Positions 27,424-36,702 of a stretch of DNA of 64,000 nucleotides are shown here, one piece after another; position 1 is the first letter of the stretch; the number at the start of each line of letters is the position of its first letter. The stretch lies in contig CAYMHU010000009.1 of NCBI GenBank assembly GCA_964390335.1, positions 55,274 through 119,273 on the forward strand, given 5' to 3'. This DNA comes from Granulosicoccus sp964390335. Its GTDB lineage: Bacteria; Pseudomonadota; Gammaproteobacteria; Granulosicoccales; Granulosicoccaceae. The notes beneath the pieces were generated by a model, which saw only the letters and a program-made list of their open reading frames with translations, searched no databases and had not been told where the DNA came from. Both the position numbers and the translations under genes were made by a program.

Positions 27424-28137
27424 CTAATAATCCAAGCCTTCAACCCAACGATAACCCAAGCCATAGACTGTTTGAATACAATTAAAATCTGGATCGCAGC
27501 TAAGAAATTTTTTGCGAATACGTTTAATGTGCGCCGTAATGGTTTGATCATCCAGCACCACATTAGCGGCATCCATTAGTTGTTGCCGACTTTTAACCTG
27601 CCCATGATGACTTGCGAGACACGCTACCAACCAAAATTCAGTAACAGTGAGTTCAACACGCTGCTCGCGCCACAAGACCAGCAGTCGATCCTGGTCGATT
27701 GATAAGGGACCGATGCTAAGTACAGTGGGTTCTTCCGCCGTGCTGAGCACATCGACGCGCCGCAGCAAGGTATTCACTCGCGTTATAATTTGAGCAAGAC
27801 TGATGTCCTTGGTTAAGTAGTCATCGGCACCAAGACGCAAGCCAGAAATAACATCTAATTCGCTGTCTCTCGCTGTCAGAAAGAGTATCGGAAGGCGTTT
27901 AGACAATGATCGCATAGACTGACACAAAGCAAACCCAGCTTCACTGTCACTGCCAAGACCAATATCTATAATGGCAAGATCCGGCAGTCTGGTTTTAACT
28001 GCCTGCAACGCTGCCTCGGCGGTCCCGTAGTCCTGCACCGCGTATCCAGCCTTTTCCAATGCTAGTCGATAGTTGTCGCGCAAAGCTGGCTCATCCTCAA
28101 CCAGCACAACGGTTCGACGGAGATTATCGTTCGTCAT
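27424..28137 (-). CDS. OmpR-type response regulator, PdsR-like
   Basis: A 237-residue regulator. The receiver domain has D15 in VEDE, phosphoacceptor D58 in IIDIGLG and K110 in DDYLTKD; the C-terminal winged helix starts near residue 145 and ends with TVYGLGYRWVEG. The unusual run IDIGLG with SGLRLGADDYLTKDIS is shared with regulators of the proteobacterial dedicated sortase systems. It is cotranscribed with the kinase and divergent from the small membrane protein gene, a likely target by position. Confidence 0.88.
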   Translation of the reverse strand: MTNDNLRRTVVLVEDEPALRDNYRLALEKAGYAVQDYGTAEAALQAVKTRLPDLAIIDIGLGSDSEAGFALCQSMRSLSKRLPILFLTARDSELDVISGLRLGADDYLTKDISLAQIITRVNTLLRRVDVLSTAEEPTVLSIGPLSIDQDRLLVLWREQRVELTVTEFWLVACLASHHGQVKSRQQLMDAANVVLDDQTITAHIKRIRKKFLSCDPDFNCIQTVYGLGYRWVEGLDY

Positions 28138-28233
28138 AATTGATCAGAATTGCTCCGAATTGTGTTTTTTTGATCGTCATAAAAAGCTATTCAGTTGGCT
28201 TAAATGTACGTTGAAAAAGCTAAGGAGCACGAT

Positions 28234-28437
28234 ATGCAAACCACCAATAATCAAGCTAGTCATTGTCAAAACACCGATAAACACAGCAATAAAGCAGCTC
28301 ATCAGTCGCGCACGCCTTTACCCAAGACAAATACAGTAACAGATCTCGTTGCAGGCGTTTTTGCAACAATCCTGATTTTAATCACTTTGTTGCATATGGA
28401 CCCCGCTAATGCAATGGTCGTTATAATACGGGGATGA
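28234..28437 (+). CDS. Small single-span membrane protein, unknown
   Basis: A 67-residue protein. ATG 28234 has a strong ribosome site (TAAGGAGCACG just upstream); the frame opens earlier at 28204 without one. Residues 1-30 are polar and rich in Gln, Asn, His and Lys; residues about 36-57 (LVAGVFATILILITLLHM) are one membrane span, followed by a short tail. The stop overlaps the transaminase start as ATGA, so translation is coupled. The promoter is shared with the divergent PdsR-like gene. I do not recognise a family. Confidence 0.72.
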   Translation: MQTTNNQASHCQNTDKHSNKAAHQSRTPLPKTNTVTDLVAGVFATILILITLLHMDPANAMVVIIRG

Positions 28438-29621
28438 AATATTCAACTCTGGTAAAACGCATTGCTCCACACGCCGATGCCGAAGGTGATCCATGGGAAG
28501 TCCATGATCTTGCTATCGAACGACAAGCCGCCGGCCACGACATTGCCATACTCAGTATTGGTCAAGAAGCCGATGAACGTACACCGGATTTAATCGTTGA
28601 CGCGGCCATCAACAGTTTGCAAGCAGGTGATCATCACTATACCGACGTGCGTGGAACACCCGAGTTGCGTGATGCAATCGCACAGTATCATCAAGCCTTA
28701 ACAAAGCAGGCGGTTAGCCGATCAAACTGTACTGCAACTATCGGTGCTCAGAACGCGCTTTTTTCCGTTGCACAGGTATTACTGGAAGCAGGTGATGAAG
28801 TAATCGTATCCGACCCCTACTACACGACTTACGCCGCTACCTTTTCAGCTTCAGGCGCAACGGTAACTAGCATACAAGTCGCCGCGCACAATAATTACAA
28901 AATTGCGATCACTGATTTAGAAAACGCAATCAACAGCCGAACTCAGGCTATCGTTTTAAATTCACCCAATAACCCCATGGGCACGTGTTACTCGCTAGCC
29001 GAATACGAAGCCATAGTCGCACTATGCATTCAACATCAAATCTGGCTCATTCTCGACTCTGTGTATCTGGATATTGTTGACTCGGCATCAATCGCATTGC
29101 CGCACAGCTTCCCCGGCGCCGACGATATCCTGATTACCATTGGTAGTTTATCCAAGTCTCATCGTATGACCGGTTGGCGAATTGGATGGGCCGTCGCACC
29201 AGCTGCACTAACTGCTCACCTAAGTAATTTATCCATGTGCATGCATTATGGCCTGCCCGCGTTTGTGTTAAAGGCCGCCATCGCAGCACTTAAACAATCA
29301 ACCGCCACACCAGGGGTGGTCCGGGATCTATTACAACGCAGGCGTCAAATTGCAACCCCGATTTTATCGACCATCTCGGTAGTCAATTTCATAGACTCAG
29401 GTCAAGGCATGTTTATGTTGTTAGATGTAAGCCCGTTAGCTATCAGTGCGCGCGACTTTGGGCTTTACTTATTGAATAATCATAACGTTTCTGTTTTGCC
29501 ATGTGACGGTTTTGGAAAGGCTGGCAAACAGTTGGTACGAATTGGATTATGTGTTGATGATGAAAAACTGGAACAGGCTTGTTACAAGATAGTGCAATGT
29601 GTTAACGAACTTGCCGCCTAA
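28434..29621 (+). CDS. Class I/II aminotransferase, AruH-like arginine:pyruvate transaminase
   Basis: A 395-residue fold-type I PLP enzyme. Catalytic K241 lies in GSLSKSHRMTGWRIGW; NSPNNPMG holds the PLP-binding Asn. The opening (MKYSTLVKRIA, then a dozen residues before IERQAAGHDIAILSIGQ) and the block HYTDVRG look most like AruH of Pseudomonas, which starts the arginine transaminase route. The adjacent convergent operon encodes a basic amino-acid importer, which supports arginine as substrate. The Asp usually found in the D/E-V-Y block is present as LDSVYLDIV. Other aspartate-family transaminase activities are possible. Confidence 0.83.
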   Translation: MKYSTLVKRIAPHADAEGDPWEVHDLAIERQAAGHDIAILSIGQEADERTPDLIVDAAINSLQAGDHHYTDVRGTPELRDAIAQYHQALTKQAVSRSNCTATIGAQNALFSVAQVLLEAGDEVIVSDPYYTTYAATFSASGATVTSIQVAAHNNYKIAITDLENAINSRTQAIVLNSPNNPMGTCYSLAEYEAIVALCIQHQIWLILDSVYLDIVDSASIALPHSFPGADDILITIGSLSKSHRMTGWRIGWAVAPAALTAHLSNLSMCMHYGLPAFVLKAAIAALKQSTATPGVVRDLLQRRRQIATPILSTISVVNFIDSGQGMFMLLDVSPLAISARDFGLYLLNNHNVSVLPCDGFGKAGKQLVRIGLCVDDEKLEQACYKIVQCVNELAA

Positions 29622-29622
29622 A

Positions 29623-30312
29623 TTATACTGCTGGCGGCACCCTTTTTTCTAACCATCTGAACAACCATACTATCAAGCCGGTTAAACAGATATAGATGCC
29701 CGCAATAAACAGTAAGGGCTCGTAAATGCGATACGTTTCCTGACGAACGACTGTGCCTATGCCATACACTTCAAACACGGTAATGGTGGCAGCCAACGGC
29801 GTCGATTTAAGCGTCAGTACAAATTCACCGGCTAGTGTTGGCAACACATTTTGAAATGCGCGCGGCAACCAGATGCGACGTAACGTGGTAAACCGCCCCA
29901 TACCAAAGGCGCGAGCCGCTTCTAATTCACCTTTAGGGACACTTTTAAAAGCCCCACGCATAATTTCACCTTCGTAGCCCGCCACACTTATCGAAAAAGC
30001 TAACAACGCAAAAGGGAATGCATCACGCAGGATGGGCCACAGGAAACTTTCTCGTATACCGGGAATCATTGGAAATAACGACCCCAGTCCGTAGTACAAC
30101 AACCAAAGCTGTATCAGTAAAGGTGTGCCTCGCACTACCGTGCAAAACGCACGTGCTAATAGTCCCAACCATTTCGGGCCGGTAACCTGCGCAAGGCCTA
30201 ACGGAATGGCGAAGGTCATACCAATCAGAATTGAAAACACCAACAGCTGAATGGTCAGGAACAAGCCATCAGCAAAACGCGGTAAATATTCTGGAATCCA
30301 GGACCAAACCAT
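29623..30312 (-). CDS. Basic amino-acid ABC transporter permease (HisM/AotM-like)
   Basis: A 229-residue permease of the polar amino-acid (HAAT) family with about five spans. RGTPLLIQLWLLYYGLG and the EAA loop GAFKSVPKGELEAARAFGM are typical. It follows the HisQ-like permease by 2 bp and ends 1 bp from the convergent transaminase stop. The two permeases are expected to form the heterodimeric channel for arginine, ornithine, lysine or histidine. Confidence 0.9.
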   Translation of the reverse strand: MVWSWIPEYLPRFADGLFLTIQLLVFSILIGMTFAIPLGLAQVTGPKWLGLLARAFCTVVRGTPLLIQLWLLYYGLGSLFPMIPGIRESFLWPILRDAFPFALLAFSISVAGYEGEIMRGAFKSVPKGELEAARAFGMGRFTTLRRIWLPRAFQNVLPTLAGEFVLTLKSTPLAATITVFEVYGIGTVVRQETYRIYEPLLFIAGIYICLTGLIVWLFRWLEKRVPPAV

Positions 30313-30314
30313 GT

Positions 30315-31037
30315 TTAGTTAAGCCCCGGCTGACCACGACGTGCGTATTTTTCTAATCGTCTAAACCCATAGTTAGACAATAAGGTTATACACAAGTACA
30401 ACGCACCAGCAGCCAGAAAAAAGGTCAGATAAGCGCGCGTGGTTCCGGCTGCCTGCCTGGTCACCAACGCCAATTCAGAAAAGCCGACAACGGCTAGCAG
30501 CGCGGTGTCTTTTGCCACAATGAGCCACAGATTCGCCAACCCCGGGATAGCATGCGGAATCATGGCTGGAATGGTGATACGTCGTAGCGCAGTCAACGGC
30601 GACATACCATAAGCTTTTGCCGCTTCTAACTGCCCTCTGGGTATGGCACGAATAGCGCCCCGAATCACTTCGGTTGCATAAGCGCCTTGAACTACCCCAA
30701 GCACAATTATCCCAGCCATCAGTCCGCTGATATCAACGGGTGCATACCCGAGTAAATCAAGCAAGTGGTTTAACGCACCGGTGCCAGCGTAGTACAGCAG
30801 TAGGATGAGCACCAGCTCGGGAACGGCCCTGATTAGGGTGGTATAAACCTCAAGTAAAAATCGGGTAATTGAACCACCGTGCAACTTACCTAAGGCGCCA
30901 CTTAAACCGATCAGCAATCCAAGTAAGTATGCCCCAATCGCGATTTGCAGCGTGCTCAACAAGCCTTTTAATAAAGACCACCCCCATCCACCGTCGGAAA
31001 AAGACAGGAGTTGCCAACTTTGTAAAAAATCTGACAT
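30315..31037 (-). CDS. Basic amino-acid ABC transporter permease (HisQ/AotQ-like)
   Basis: A 240-residue HAAT-family permease. Marks are the TLQIAIGAYLLGLLIG first helix, TTLIRAVPELVLILLLYY, and the EAA loop GAIRAIPRGQLEAAKAYGM. It lies between the binding protein gene (63-bp gap) and the second permease (2-bp gap). With the other three genes it completes a HisJQMP-type importer. Confidence 0.9.
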   Translation of the reverse strand: MSDFLQSWQLLSFSDGGWGWSLLKGLLSTLQIAIGAYLLGLLIGLSGALGKLHGGSITRFLLEVYTTLIRAVPELVLILLLYYAGTGALNHLLDLLGYAPVDISGLMAGIIVLGVVQGAYATEVIRGAIRAIPRGQLEAAKAYGMSPLTALRRITIPAMIPHAIPGLANLWLIVAKDTALLAVVGFSELALVTRQAAGTTRAYLTFFLAAGALYLCITLLSNYGFRRLEKYARRGQPGLN

Positions 31038-31100
31038 GTAAGCACTGACCGGTGGCAGCTAGGGCCACCGGATGGTTTATTGATGACGGGTTAAACTGTA

Positions 31101-31865
31101 TTAATCGCCGTAGATATCGAAATCGAAGTATTTATCCGAAATTTTCTGATAAGTTCCATCGGCTCGAATTTGCGCAATCGCCGCATTGAACCTAGCCAGT
31201 AGCTCAGTATCTTCTTTACGAATCCCAGCGCCAACACCTGGACCAAAAATAGCTTCATCGTTTAATGATGCTTTTATTTCAAAATCTTTACCAGCATCGC
31301 TTGTCAAAAAACCCTCAAATGCGAGCGAATCACCCACGACCGCATCAATCCGGCCTGATGCCAAATCCTGATTATGCTCATCGAAGTTTTGGTACGTTTT
31401 AATACTGTCTGCCATGGACTCAAAATACGCCTGAGCATAATTCTGATGTGTAGTTGACACCTGCACACCGATAATTTTGCCCTTGACGCTGTCAGGGGAA
31501 CCATCAATGTCAGCACTTTTTGCGGCGACTAACGCGGCCGGCGTATTGTAGTACTTATCAGAAAACGCAATGGTTTTCATACGTTCCTCTGTAATCGACA
31601 TTGATCCCACAATAGCGTCTATTTTTTTTGCAAGCAGCGCAGGGATAATACCGTCCCACGCAACTGGCACCACTTCGCATGTCTCACCCATGGCTTCACA
31701 CAAAGCTGCGCCGATTTCAACTTCCCATCCAACAAGTTCACCGGACGCATTGGTTTCTGAAAATGGCGGATACGGTGCAGAGTCGAGTCCGATACGTATA
31801 TCTGCTATGACATTGGCCGATACAAGCGCAGTGGTCAGCGTTAGCGTTGATAATATTTTTTTCAT
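31101..31865 (-). CDS. Basic amino-acid periplasmic binding protein (HisJ/ArtJ-like)
   Basis: A 254-residue binding protein. Residues 1-21 are a Sec signal (…VSANVIADIRIG). The mature N-terminus (IGLDSAPYPPFSETNASGELVGWEVEIG) and MSITEERMKTIAFSDKYYNTPA are the family signatures for cationic amino-acid binders; VGDSLA is the later ligand block. It delivers arginine-type substrates to the two permeases. Placement beside an AruH-like transaminase gene makes arginine the best guess. Confidence 0.9.
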   Translation of the reverse strand: MKKILSTLTLTTALVSANVIADIRIGLDSAPYPPFSETNASGELVGWEVEIGAALCEAMGETCEVVPVAWDGIIPALLAKKIDAIVGSMSITEERMKTIAFSDKYYNTPAALVAAKSADIDGSPDSVKGKIIGVQVSTTHQNYAQAYFESMADSIKTYQNFDEHNQDLASGRIDAVVGDSLAFEGFLTSDAGKDFEIKASLNDEAIFGPGVGAGIRKEDTELLARFNAAIAQIRADGTYQKISDKYFDFDIYGD

Positions 31866-31915
31866 TTTTAGTGATCTCCTTTAATTTGATGTTTAGGCAA
31901 TTTATACGTTTATGG

Positions 31916-32701
31916 TTAGTGAACTGAAGAAACGAACGACTTACATCGCTCACTCTTGGTTTCGTAAAATACTTGTTGTGCTGTACCGGACTCTTCAACG
32001 AGTCCTTCATGTAGAAACAGAACCTGGTTAGACACATCTCGTGCGAATGTCATTTCATGCGTAACCAAAATCATGGTGCGCCCTTCGTTAGCTAAATCTC
32101 TGATGACCTTTAAGACCTCTCCAACCAATTCCGGATCGAGCGAGGATGTCGGCTCATCAAATAGCATGACACGAGGCTCAATAGCCAGTGCCCGAGCAAT
32201 GGCCACACGTTGCTGTTGTCCACCTGACAAAAACGCGGGAAATTCGTCACGCTTGTCCCATAGTCCGACCCGGTTTAAAAAATACTCAGCGTGCTCTCGC
32301 GCCTGGGCTTTCGGTACTTTCAGTACATGAACAGGTACCTCCATGACATTTTGCAAAACGCTCATGTGGGCCCATAAGTTGAAGCTTTGAAACACCATGC
32401 CCAGTTTTGTACGCAGCCGCTCTACCTGCTTCTTGTCCAGCGCTTCAAGACCCTGTTTGGTTTGTTTGAACCGGATAGCCTCCCCGGCCACACTGATGCT
32501 GCCTTTACTGGGTTGCTCTAAGAGATTAATACAGCGTAGAAACGTACTTTTGCCAGAGCCACTGGCGCCGATAATGGATAGCACATCACCTTCATGAGCC
32601 TGCAACGACACGCCCTTAAGCACATGCAAATCACCGAATGATTTGTGCAAGTCTTCGACAACCACAGCTTCGGTATTAGAACGGTGGAGCGCTTTGGTCA
32701 C
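31916..32701 (-). CDS. Basic amino-acid ABC transporter ATPase (HisP/AotP-like)
   Basis: A 261-residue ATPase: Walker A GASGSGKST, Q-loop VFQSFNLW, signature LSGGQQQRVAIARAL, Walker B RVMLFDEPTSSLDPE and switch His in VTHEMTFA. RCINLLEQPSKGSI and the FNLWAHM block are typical of HAAT ATPases. It is the first gene of the importer operon; the promoter must lie in 32702-32853, where nothing else is evident. Confidence 0.92.
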   Translation of the reverse strand: MTKALHRSNTEAVVVEDLHKSFGDLHVLKGVSLQAHEGDVLSIIGASGSGKSTFLRCINLLEQPSKGSISVAGEAIRFKQTKQGLEALDKKQVERLRTKLGMVFQSFNLWAHMSVLQNVMEVPVHVLKVPKAQAREHAEYFLNRVGLWDKRDEFPAFLSGGQQQRVAIARALAIEPRVMLFDEPTSSLDPELVGEVLKVIRDLANEGRTMILVTHEMTFARDVSNQVLFLHEGLVEESGTAQQVFYETKSERCKSFVSSVH

Positions 32702-32853
32702 ACGCGCACCTGACAGCTGAACGCCTGATGAATGTTCAATTTTTGAACAGATATGCGCATAGGTGCACCGGTTGATTCCATGTTCAACCAGTGTAGGGTA
32801 TTAAATTACCTAATGTAAATATCTGGCAAGCTTAATTCGCCACTTCTGTAGGA

Positions 32854-34023
32854 CTAAGACAGCAAATTACTGAGATTTGGTGTTCGAAATGCTGAGAAAC
32901 GATTTTCATCTATCTCGAACCAGTCTTGCAGCACTTGATTGTACACAGCCCGGTAATCCATCGTGTACACCTGATCGTTGTCAACCAACTGACTTAAATC
33001 CGGGGCTGCACCGTAGAGTCCACCAACAATTTTTCCACCCAGCAGCATATGGGGTGCTGCGGTGCCGTGGTCTGTACCGCCAGAGGCGTTCTCGACTGCG
33101 GTCCGGCCAAATTCGGAATACGTCAGAATTAAAGTATTATCCCACTCGTTATCCTGCTTTAATTTCTCGCTGAAGTCTGACACGGCCACACTGAGTTCGC
33201 GCAAACGAGCAGCATGGCGATTCAGTTGGTAGGTATGCGTATCGAACCCACCCAATTGCACCCGGTAAACCGGTGTGTCAACACCCGATCGAATCAGTCG
33301 TAATACCTCGGCAAGTTGGTTTCCTAAACCACCTCCTTTTATGCGAGGTGCTTTTTTCTGTTTACCCAATTTTTGGTTTAAGCGCGTTAGCGTGCTGTCA
33401 AGTTCATTCATCTTGTTGGCGACAAGTTGAACACTGCTAGTCGCTTGATTCGATAAGCCCGTTGTAAAACGATCGCGGGTTTCAATTTGAGATGTTGAGT
33501 TGACCGACATCCAGCGACCACTATCACTATTAAAGATACGCAAACCACCCTTCAAACTGATGCCATGTGCATCATTTACCAGACGCCCAAGATTATGTTC
33601 AATATCGTGGGTTATCCAGCCCAACCGACCATTCTTTAATCCATCCCCACCAGTCTCCCACAACTCAATAGATTTAAAGTGAGAACGATTCGCCTTTGGA
33701 TAGCCCAAGCCTTGTACCCAAGCCATTTGACCCCTATCCCACAGTTTCATTAGCGGTGTGAGCGCAGTGTGTAATGCATAATCAGCGTTGAGTGAGACTG
33801 TCTCTTTCTGCGCTAAGCCGATTGTGGGACGAAGCCGATGATAAAAGTCGTTCTTGACCGGTACCAAGGTATTCAATCCATCGTTGGCTCCAGCTAACTC
33901 AACAAGAATAAGTCGTTTACCGTTGGACATTGCGTTAGCGGCATATAAACTCTGTACCGCACTCAAACCGGCCGGCATTATCGCGCTTACCGCTAGTGCT
34001 TTCAGGATGTCACGTCTATGCAT
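32854..34023 (-). CDS. DUF1501 family secreted protein (Tat signal)
   Basis: A 389-residue protein. I start at ATG 34023, preceded by GGAGAAAG; an upstream TTG at 34044 overlaps the DUF1800 stop but has no ribosome site. HRRDILKALAVSA is a twin-arginine signal followed by a cleavable hydrophobic stretch, so it is exported folded. LAGANDGLNTLVP, GTDHG-type (GGTDHGTAAPHMLLGG) and TYSEFGRT blocks mark DUF1501, a sulfatase/phosphatase-fold family of unknown activity that almost always neighbours DUF1800. It is translated after the DUF1800 gene on the same mRNA. Confidence 0.9.
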   Translation of the reverse strand: MHRRDILKALAVSAIMPAGLSAVQSLYAANAMSNGKRLILVELAGANDGLNTLVPVKNDFYHRLRPTIGLAQKETVSLNADYALHTALTPLMKLWDRGQMAWVQGLGYPKANRSHFKSIELWETGGDGLKNGRLGWITHDIEHNLGRLVNDAHGISLKGGLRIFNSDSGRWMSVNSTSQIETRDRFTTGLSNQATSSVQLVANKMNELDSTLTRLNQKLGKQKKAPRIKGGGLGNQLAEVLRLIRSGVDTPVYRVQLGGFDTHTYQLNRHAARLRELSVAVSDFSEKLKQDNEWDNTLILTYSEFGRTAVENASGGTDHGTAAPHMLLGGKIVGGLYGAAPDLSQLVDNDQVYTMDYRAVYNQVLQDWFEIDENRFSAFRTPNLSNLLS

Positions 34024-34040
34024 GAATCTTTCTCCGCTAG

Positions 34041-36602
34041 TCAATAAACCTGGTACACAGGGTGTTTTATGAGACGTTGTAACTGCACGTTGAAATTTTC
34101 ATCGCGCAGGTTTTGTAAATCTGGAAATGCCGACACCTCAAGTCCGCCAATAAGTAGCTCCGGTATCGATAACTGCGCGGCAGCGAATGCGTTTTCAAAT
34201 GCGTCAATGCCAGACAAGCTTACGATTGGCGCTGGCACCGGACTGATGCCAGGTTCATCCGGCTTATATTGCGCATTAATATCGATGATGCGACCGTGCT
34301 TTGCATACCGACTGGTTTCCAGTAAACCCCGTAACGACGACACCTGCTTTCGCAATGCATCCAATTTTACTTCTTTACCTGTCGGGTAATGTTTATTTGC
34401 TATGTGCGTAAGCATGTTTGGAACGCTTACCCACAAAGAATCGATAAGCGCTTTATCGGCAGGTGATAACGATTCGTAGTGACAGTTCACCGTTCTGTCA
34501 CTGGTCGATGTTATCGGAAACGATAAAGACCTGTGCTCAGGATACTGCCTGTTAAACCATGAACACTCTGGCCACTCTTCAACACAGTCAGGCAAACAAC
34601 CATCCGTGTTCAACTGTAGGCTAACCTTATTCTTACCCAACCATTGTAAGTGTACTGTTAAGTTGTGAATGTATCGTTCTGGTGTTTGTACATCTTGATA
34701 CACCGCAATCAGCTGCGACTTATTCTTGCGGATTTTTTTCCACCACAGGCTCACATCCGAAGCGCTGTATTCGCTGCGTAGCGCTTGCTTTGCAGCAGCA
34801 TCTGAACTTACCGGAATGGTCACCTTGCCTTTGCAGTACAAATTACCGGCATTTCGCCTATTCTGCGGTTTGCAGGCACTTTGTTGTTCTGCACCGGACG
34901 CCGTGTGCCATTGCCCATTCACCTGTACTCCATCCACAAATAAATTACGGTCACCGTTTTTTCCAGCCGCATCATTTAAAAAATGTACAGCCACATGGGT
35001 GGCGTCAGATAGAGCCGTTGCAGAGGGTTGAAATTCGGCAAACTTCCAGGACAATTCATTTTCATCCTGCATTTCTCCAAACCGCTCGGTGTCGTACCCA
35101 ACACTGAGCTCATGGACATCGCTGGTCCACAGTATTTTGTTGTGCTTTAAAAGCTCAACTTTATACAGTGGTGCTCCGAGATACAAATGTGCTGCCATCC
35201 GAACCTGTAAACCGGATTCACCCAAGTCTGAATTGCGTGACGACAGCATCTCGTTGTTTTGAGAAGAGCGCATGTTAGTACTATCGTTAGCCATCATCAT
35301 ATTGCCTGCTGCACTACCCTGCTTGCTATTCGATAATAAAGTATCGAGCGCTATTTGACGGTTCAGCAGTCGCCCCGGTGCAACAAACGCTTCACCCTCA
35401 CTCCAACCAGCAACATTCGGAGGTGAAAAGAGCGTCATACCTGCAACAGATAACAGCGCAGGCATCTGAAACCAGTTTTGTTTTGGAAACTCTAATGATC
35501 TGGCGGTCCCCAGCAGCAATGTAGCAGGCGATTTTATAATGGACAATCGATTATCCTGAGACCAAAATTCTGCGCTACTGAGTACAGATATATAAAGTTG
35601 TAATAAGTTGTAGTCAGAATCGCGGAATGCATTAGATTGTGTTGTTACAAATTCTTGCGACGGTGCACTATCGGATATAAATGCAGACCAAAACTTCGTC
35701 ACCAAAAATTCGGCTGCTGCGGGTTGCTCCAGAATCACATCGATCAGCGAATCGCCGTTATGCTTTTGCGTCACCCCAAATAGTGTTTTGGCACCTTCAT
35801 CATGTTTGTTTGTGTCAAACCGATATTGCACGTTATTAACATCGGAAAAACTATGCCCGGTTAAAGCACGCGCAGCTTGCTTCACGGTTGATTCAGTGTA
35901 ATTACCTTCACCCAATGTAAATAACTCAAGTAACTCTCTTGCAAGGTTTTCATTGGGCTTTTGTTTTCGGTTACTTTTATTGTCCAGATACGCCAACATG
36001 GCAGGGTCCCGGATAATGGCTTTTAGAAAGTCTCGGTAGGAGCCTTGGGTGTATTGCCTGAATAATTGGTTTTGCCGCGCCATGGCGATACTGCGTTGGC
36101 CAATGTCTGAGTAGCTAGTTGCAAAATGGTCGTGCCAGAACAGCACGAGCCTTTCCGTTTGTGGAGAATCGGTTTGTAGTATGTTGCTGACCCACCACTG
36201 ACGCAGATCACTGATCTCCCGATCGCGCGATGCGTTAAATTCCTGTCGCTCGCTATTATCCATGTACCTGCGTGTCCAATATAAGGTAGCTGGATTGTTA
36301 ACCCAGTCGGGCATGGCAACAGCGGGAGTTGTGTTTAAGCCGTTGACGATGGCTTGTACCGCTTGCCGTCGATTCATATTGATGTAGCGATACAGCTGCT
36401 CAGGACTGGCACCAAAACCGGTTCGACCTAACAAGTGACGAGCATCAGCCAAGTTCATTTGCTGGTTTAGCCACGGCATTTGACTCGATTGTGCAAAGCT
36501 CGCTGATGATGCAAATACAAGCTGAAGCACGCATAGCCATGCGAGTGTACCGAGCGTGGACCTGCGTTTTCGCTTATCCAGCCTTTTTGGGGTAATGTTC
36601 AT
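34041..36602 (-). CDS. DUF1800 family secreted protein with inserted carbohydrate-binding-like domain
   Basis: An 853-residue secreted protein with a signal peptide at about 1-37 (…SSASFA-QSS). The DUF1800 core starts at ARHLLGRTGFGASPEQL and includes FWHDHF, NENLARELLELFTLGEG, ARALTGHSF and PPNVAGWSEGEAF. Between about residues 460 and 600 lies an extra beta-rich segment containing FLNDAAGKNGDRNLFVDGV, which resembles Ca-dependent xylan-binding modules (CBM36/CBM60 type). A cysteine-bearing stretch (CLPDCVEEWPECSW) follows. DUF1800 proteins commonly run about 450-600 residues, so this one is enlarged by the insert. Function is unknown; the insert suggests contact with polysaccharide. Confidence 0.87.
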   Translation of the reverse strand: MNITPKRLDKRKRRSTLGTLAWLCVLQLVFASSASFAQSSQMPWLNQQMNLADARHLLGRTGFGASPEQLYRYINMNRRQAVQAIVNGLNTTPAVAMPDWVNNPATLYWTRRYMDNSERQEFNASRDREISDLRQWWVSNILQTDSPQTERLVLFWHDHFATSYSDIGQRSIAMARQNQLFRQYTQGSYRDFLKAIIRDPAMLAYLDNKSNRKQKPNENLARELLELFTLGEGNYTESTVKQAARALTGHSFSDVNNVQYRFDTNKHDEGAKTLFGVTQKHNGDSLIDVILEQPAAAEFLVTKFWSAFISDSAPSQEFVTTQSNAFRDSDYNLLQLYISVLSSAEFWSQDNRLSIIKSPATLLLGTARSLEFPKQNWFQMPALLSVAGMTLFSPPNVAGWSEGEAFVAPGRLLNRQIALDTLLSNSKQGSAAGNMMMANDSTNMRSSQNNEMLSSRNSDLGESGLQVRMAAHLYLGAPLYKVELLKHNKILWTSDVHELSVGYDTERFGEMQDENELSWKFAEFQPSATALSDATHVAVHFLNDAAGKNGDRNLFVDGVQVNGQWHTASGAEQQSACKPQNRRNAGNLYCKGKVTIPVSSDAAAKQALRSEYSASDVSLWWKKIRKNKSQLIAVYQDVQTPERYIHNLTVHLQWLGKNKVSLQLNTDGCLPDCVEEWPECSWFNRQYPEHRSLSFPITSTSDRTVNCHYESLSPADKALIDSLWVSVPNMLTHIANKHYPTGKEVKLDALRKQVSSLRGLLETSRYAKHGRIIDINAQYKPDEPGISPVPAPIVSLSGIDAFENAFAAAQLSIPELLIGGLEVSAFPDLQNLRDENFNVQLQRLIKHPVYQVY

Positions 36603-36702
36603 GTCAATATCCTAATACTTTTCAGCAGGCTCAGCGATCTGAATTGCCAACCTGACACGTATAATCTGGATAGAGCGATCTAACAACCCAACGGAGTCCA
36701 CC

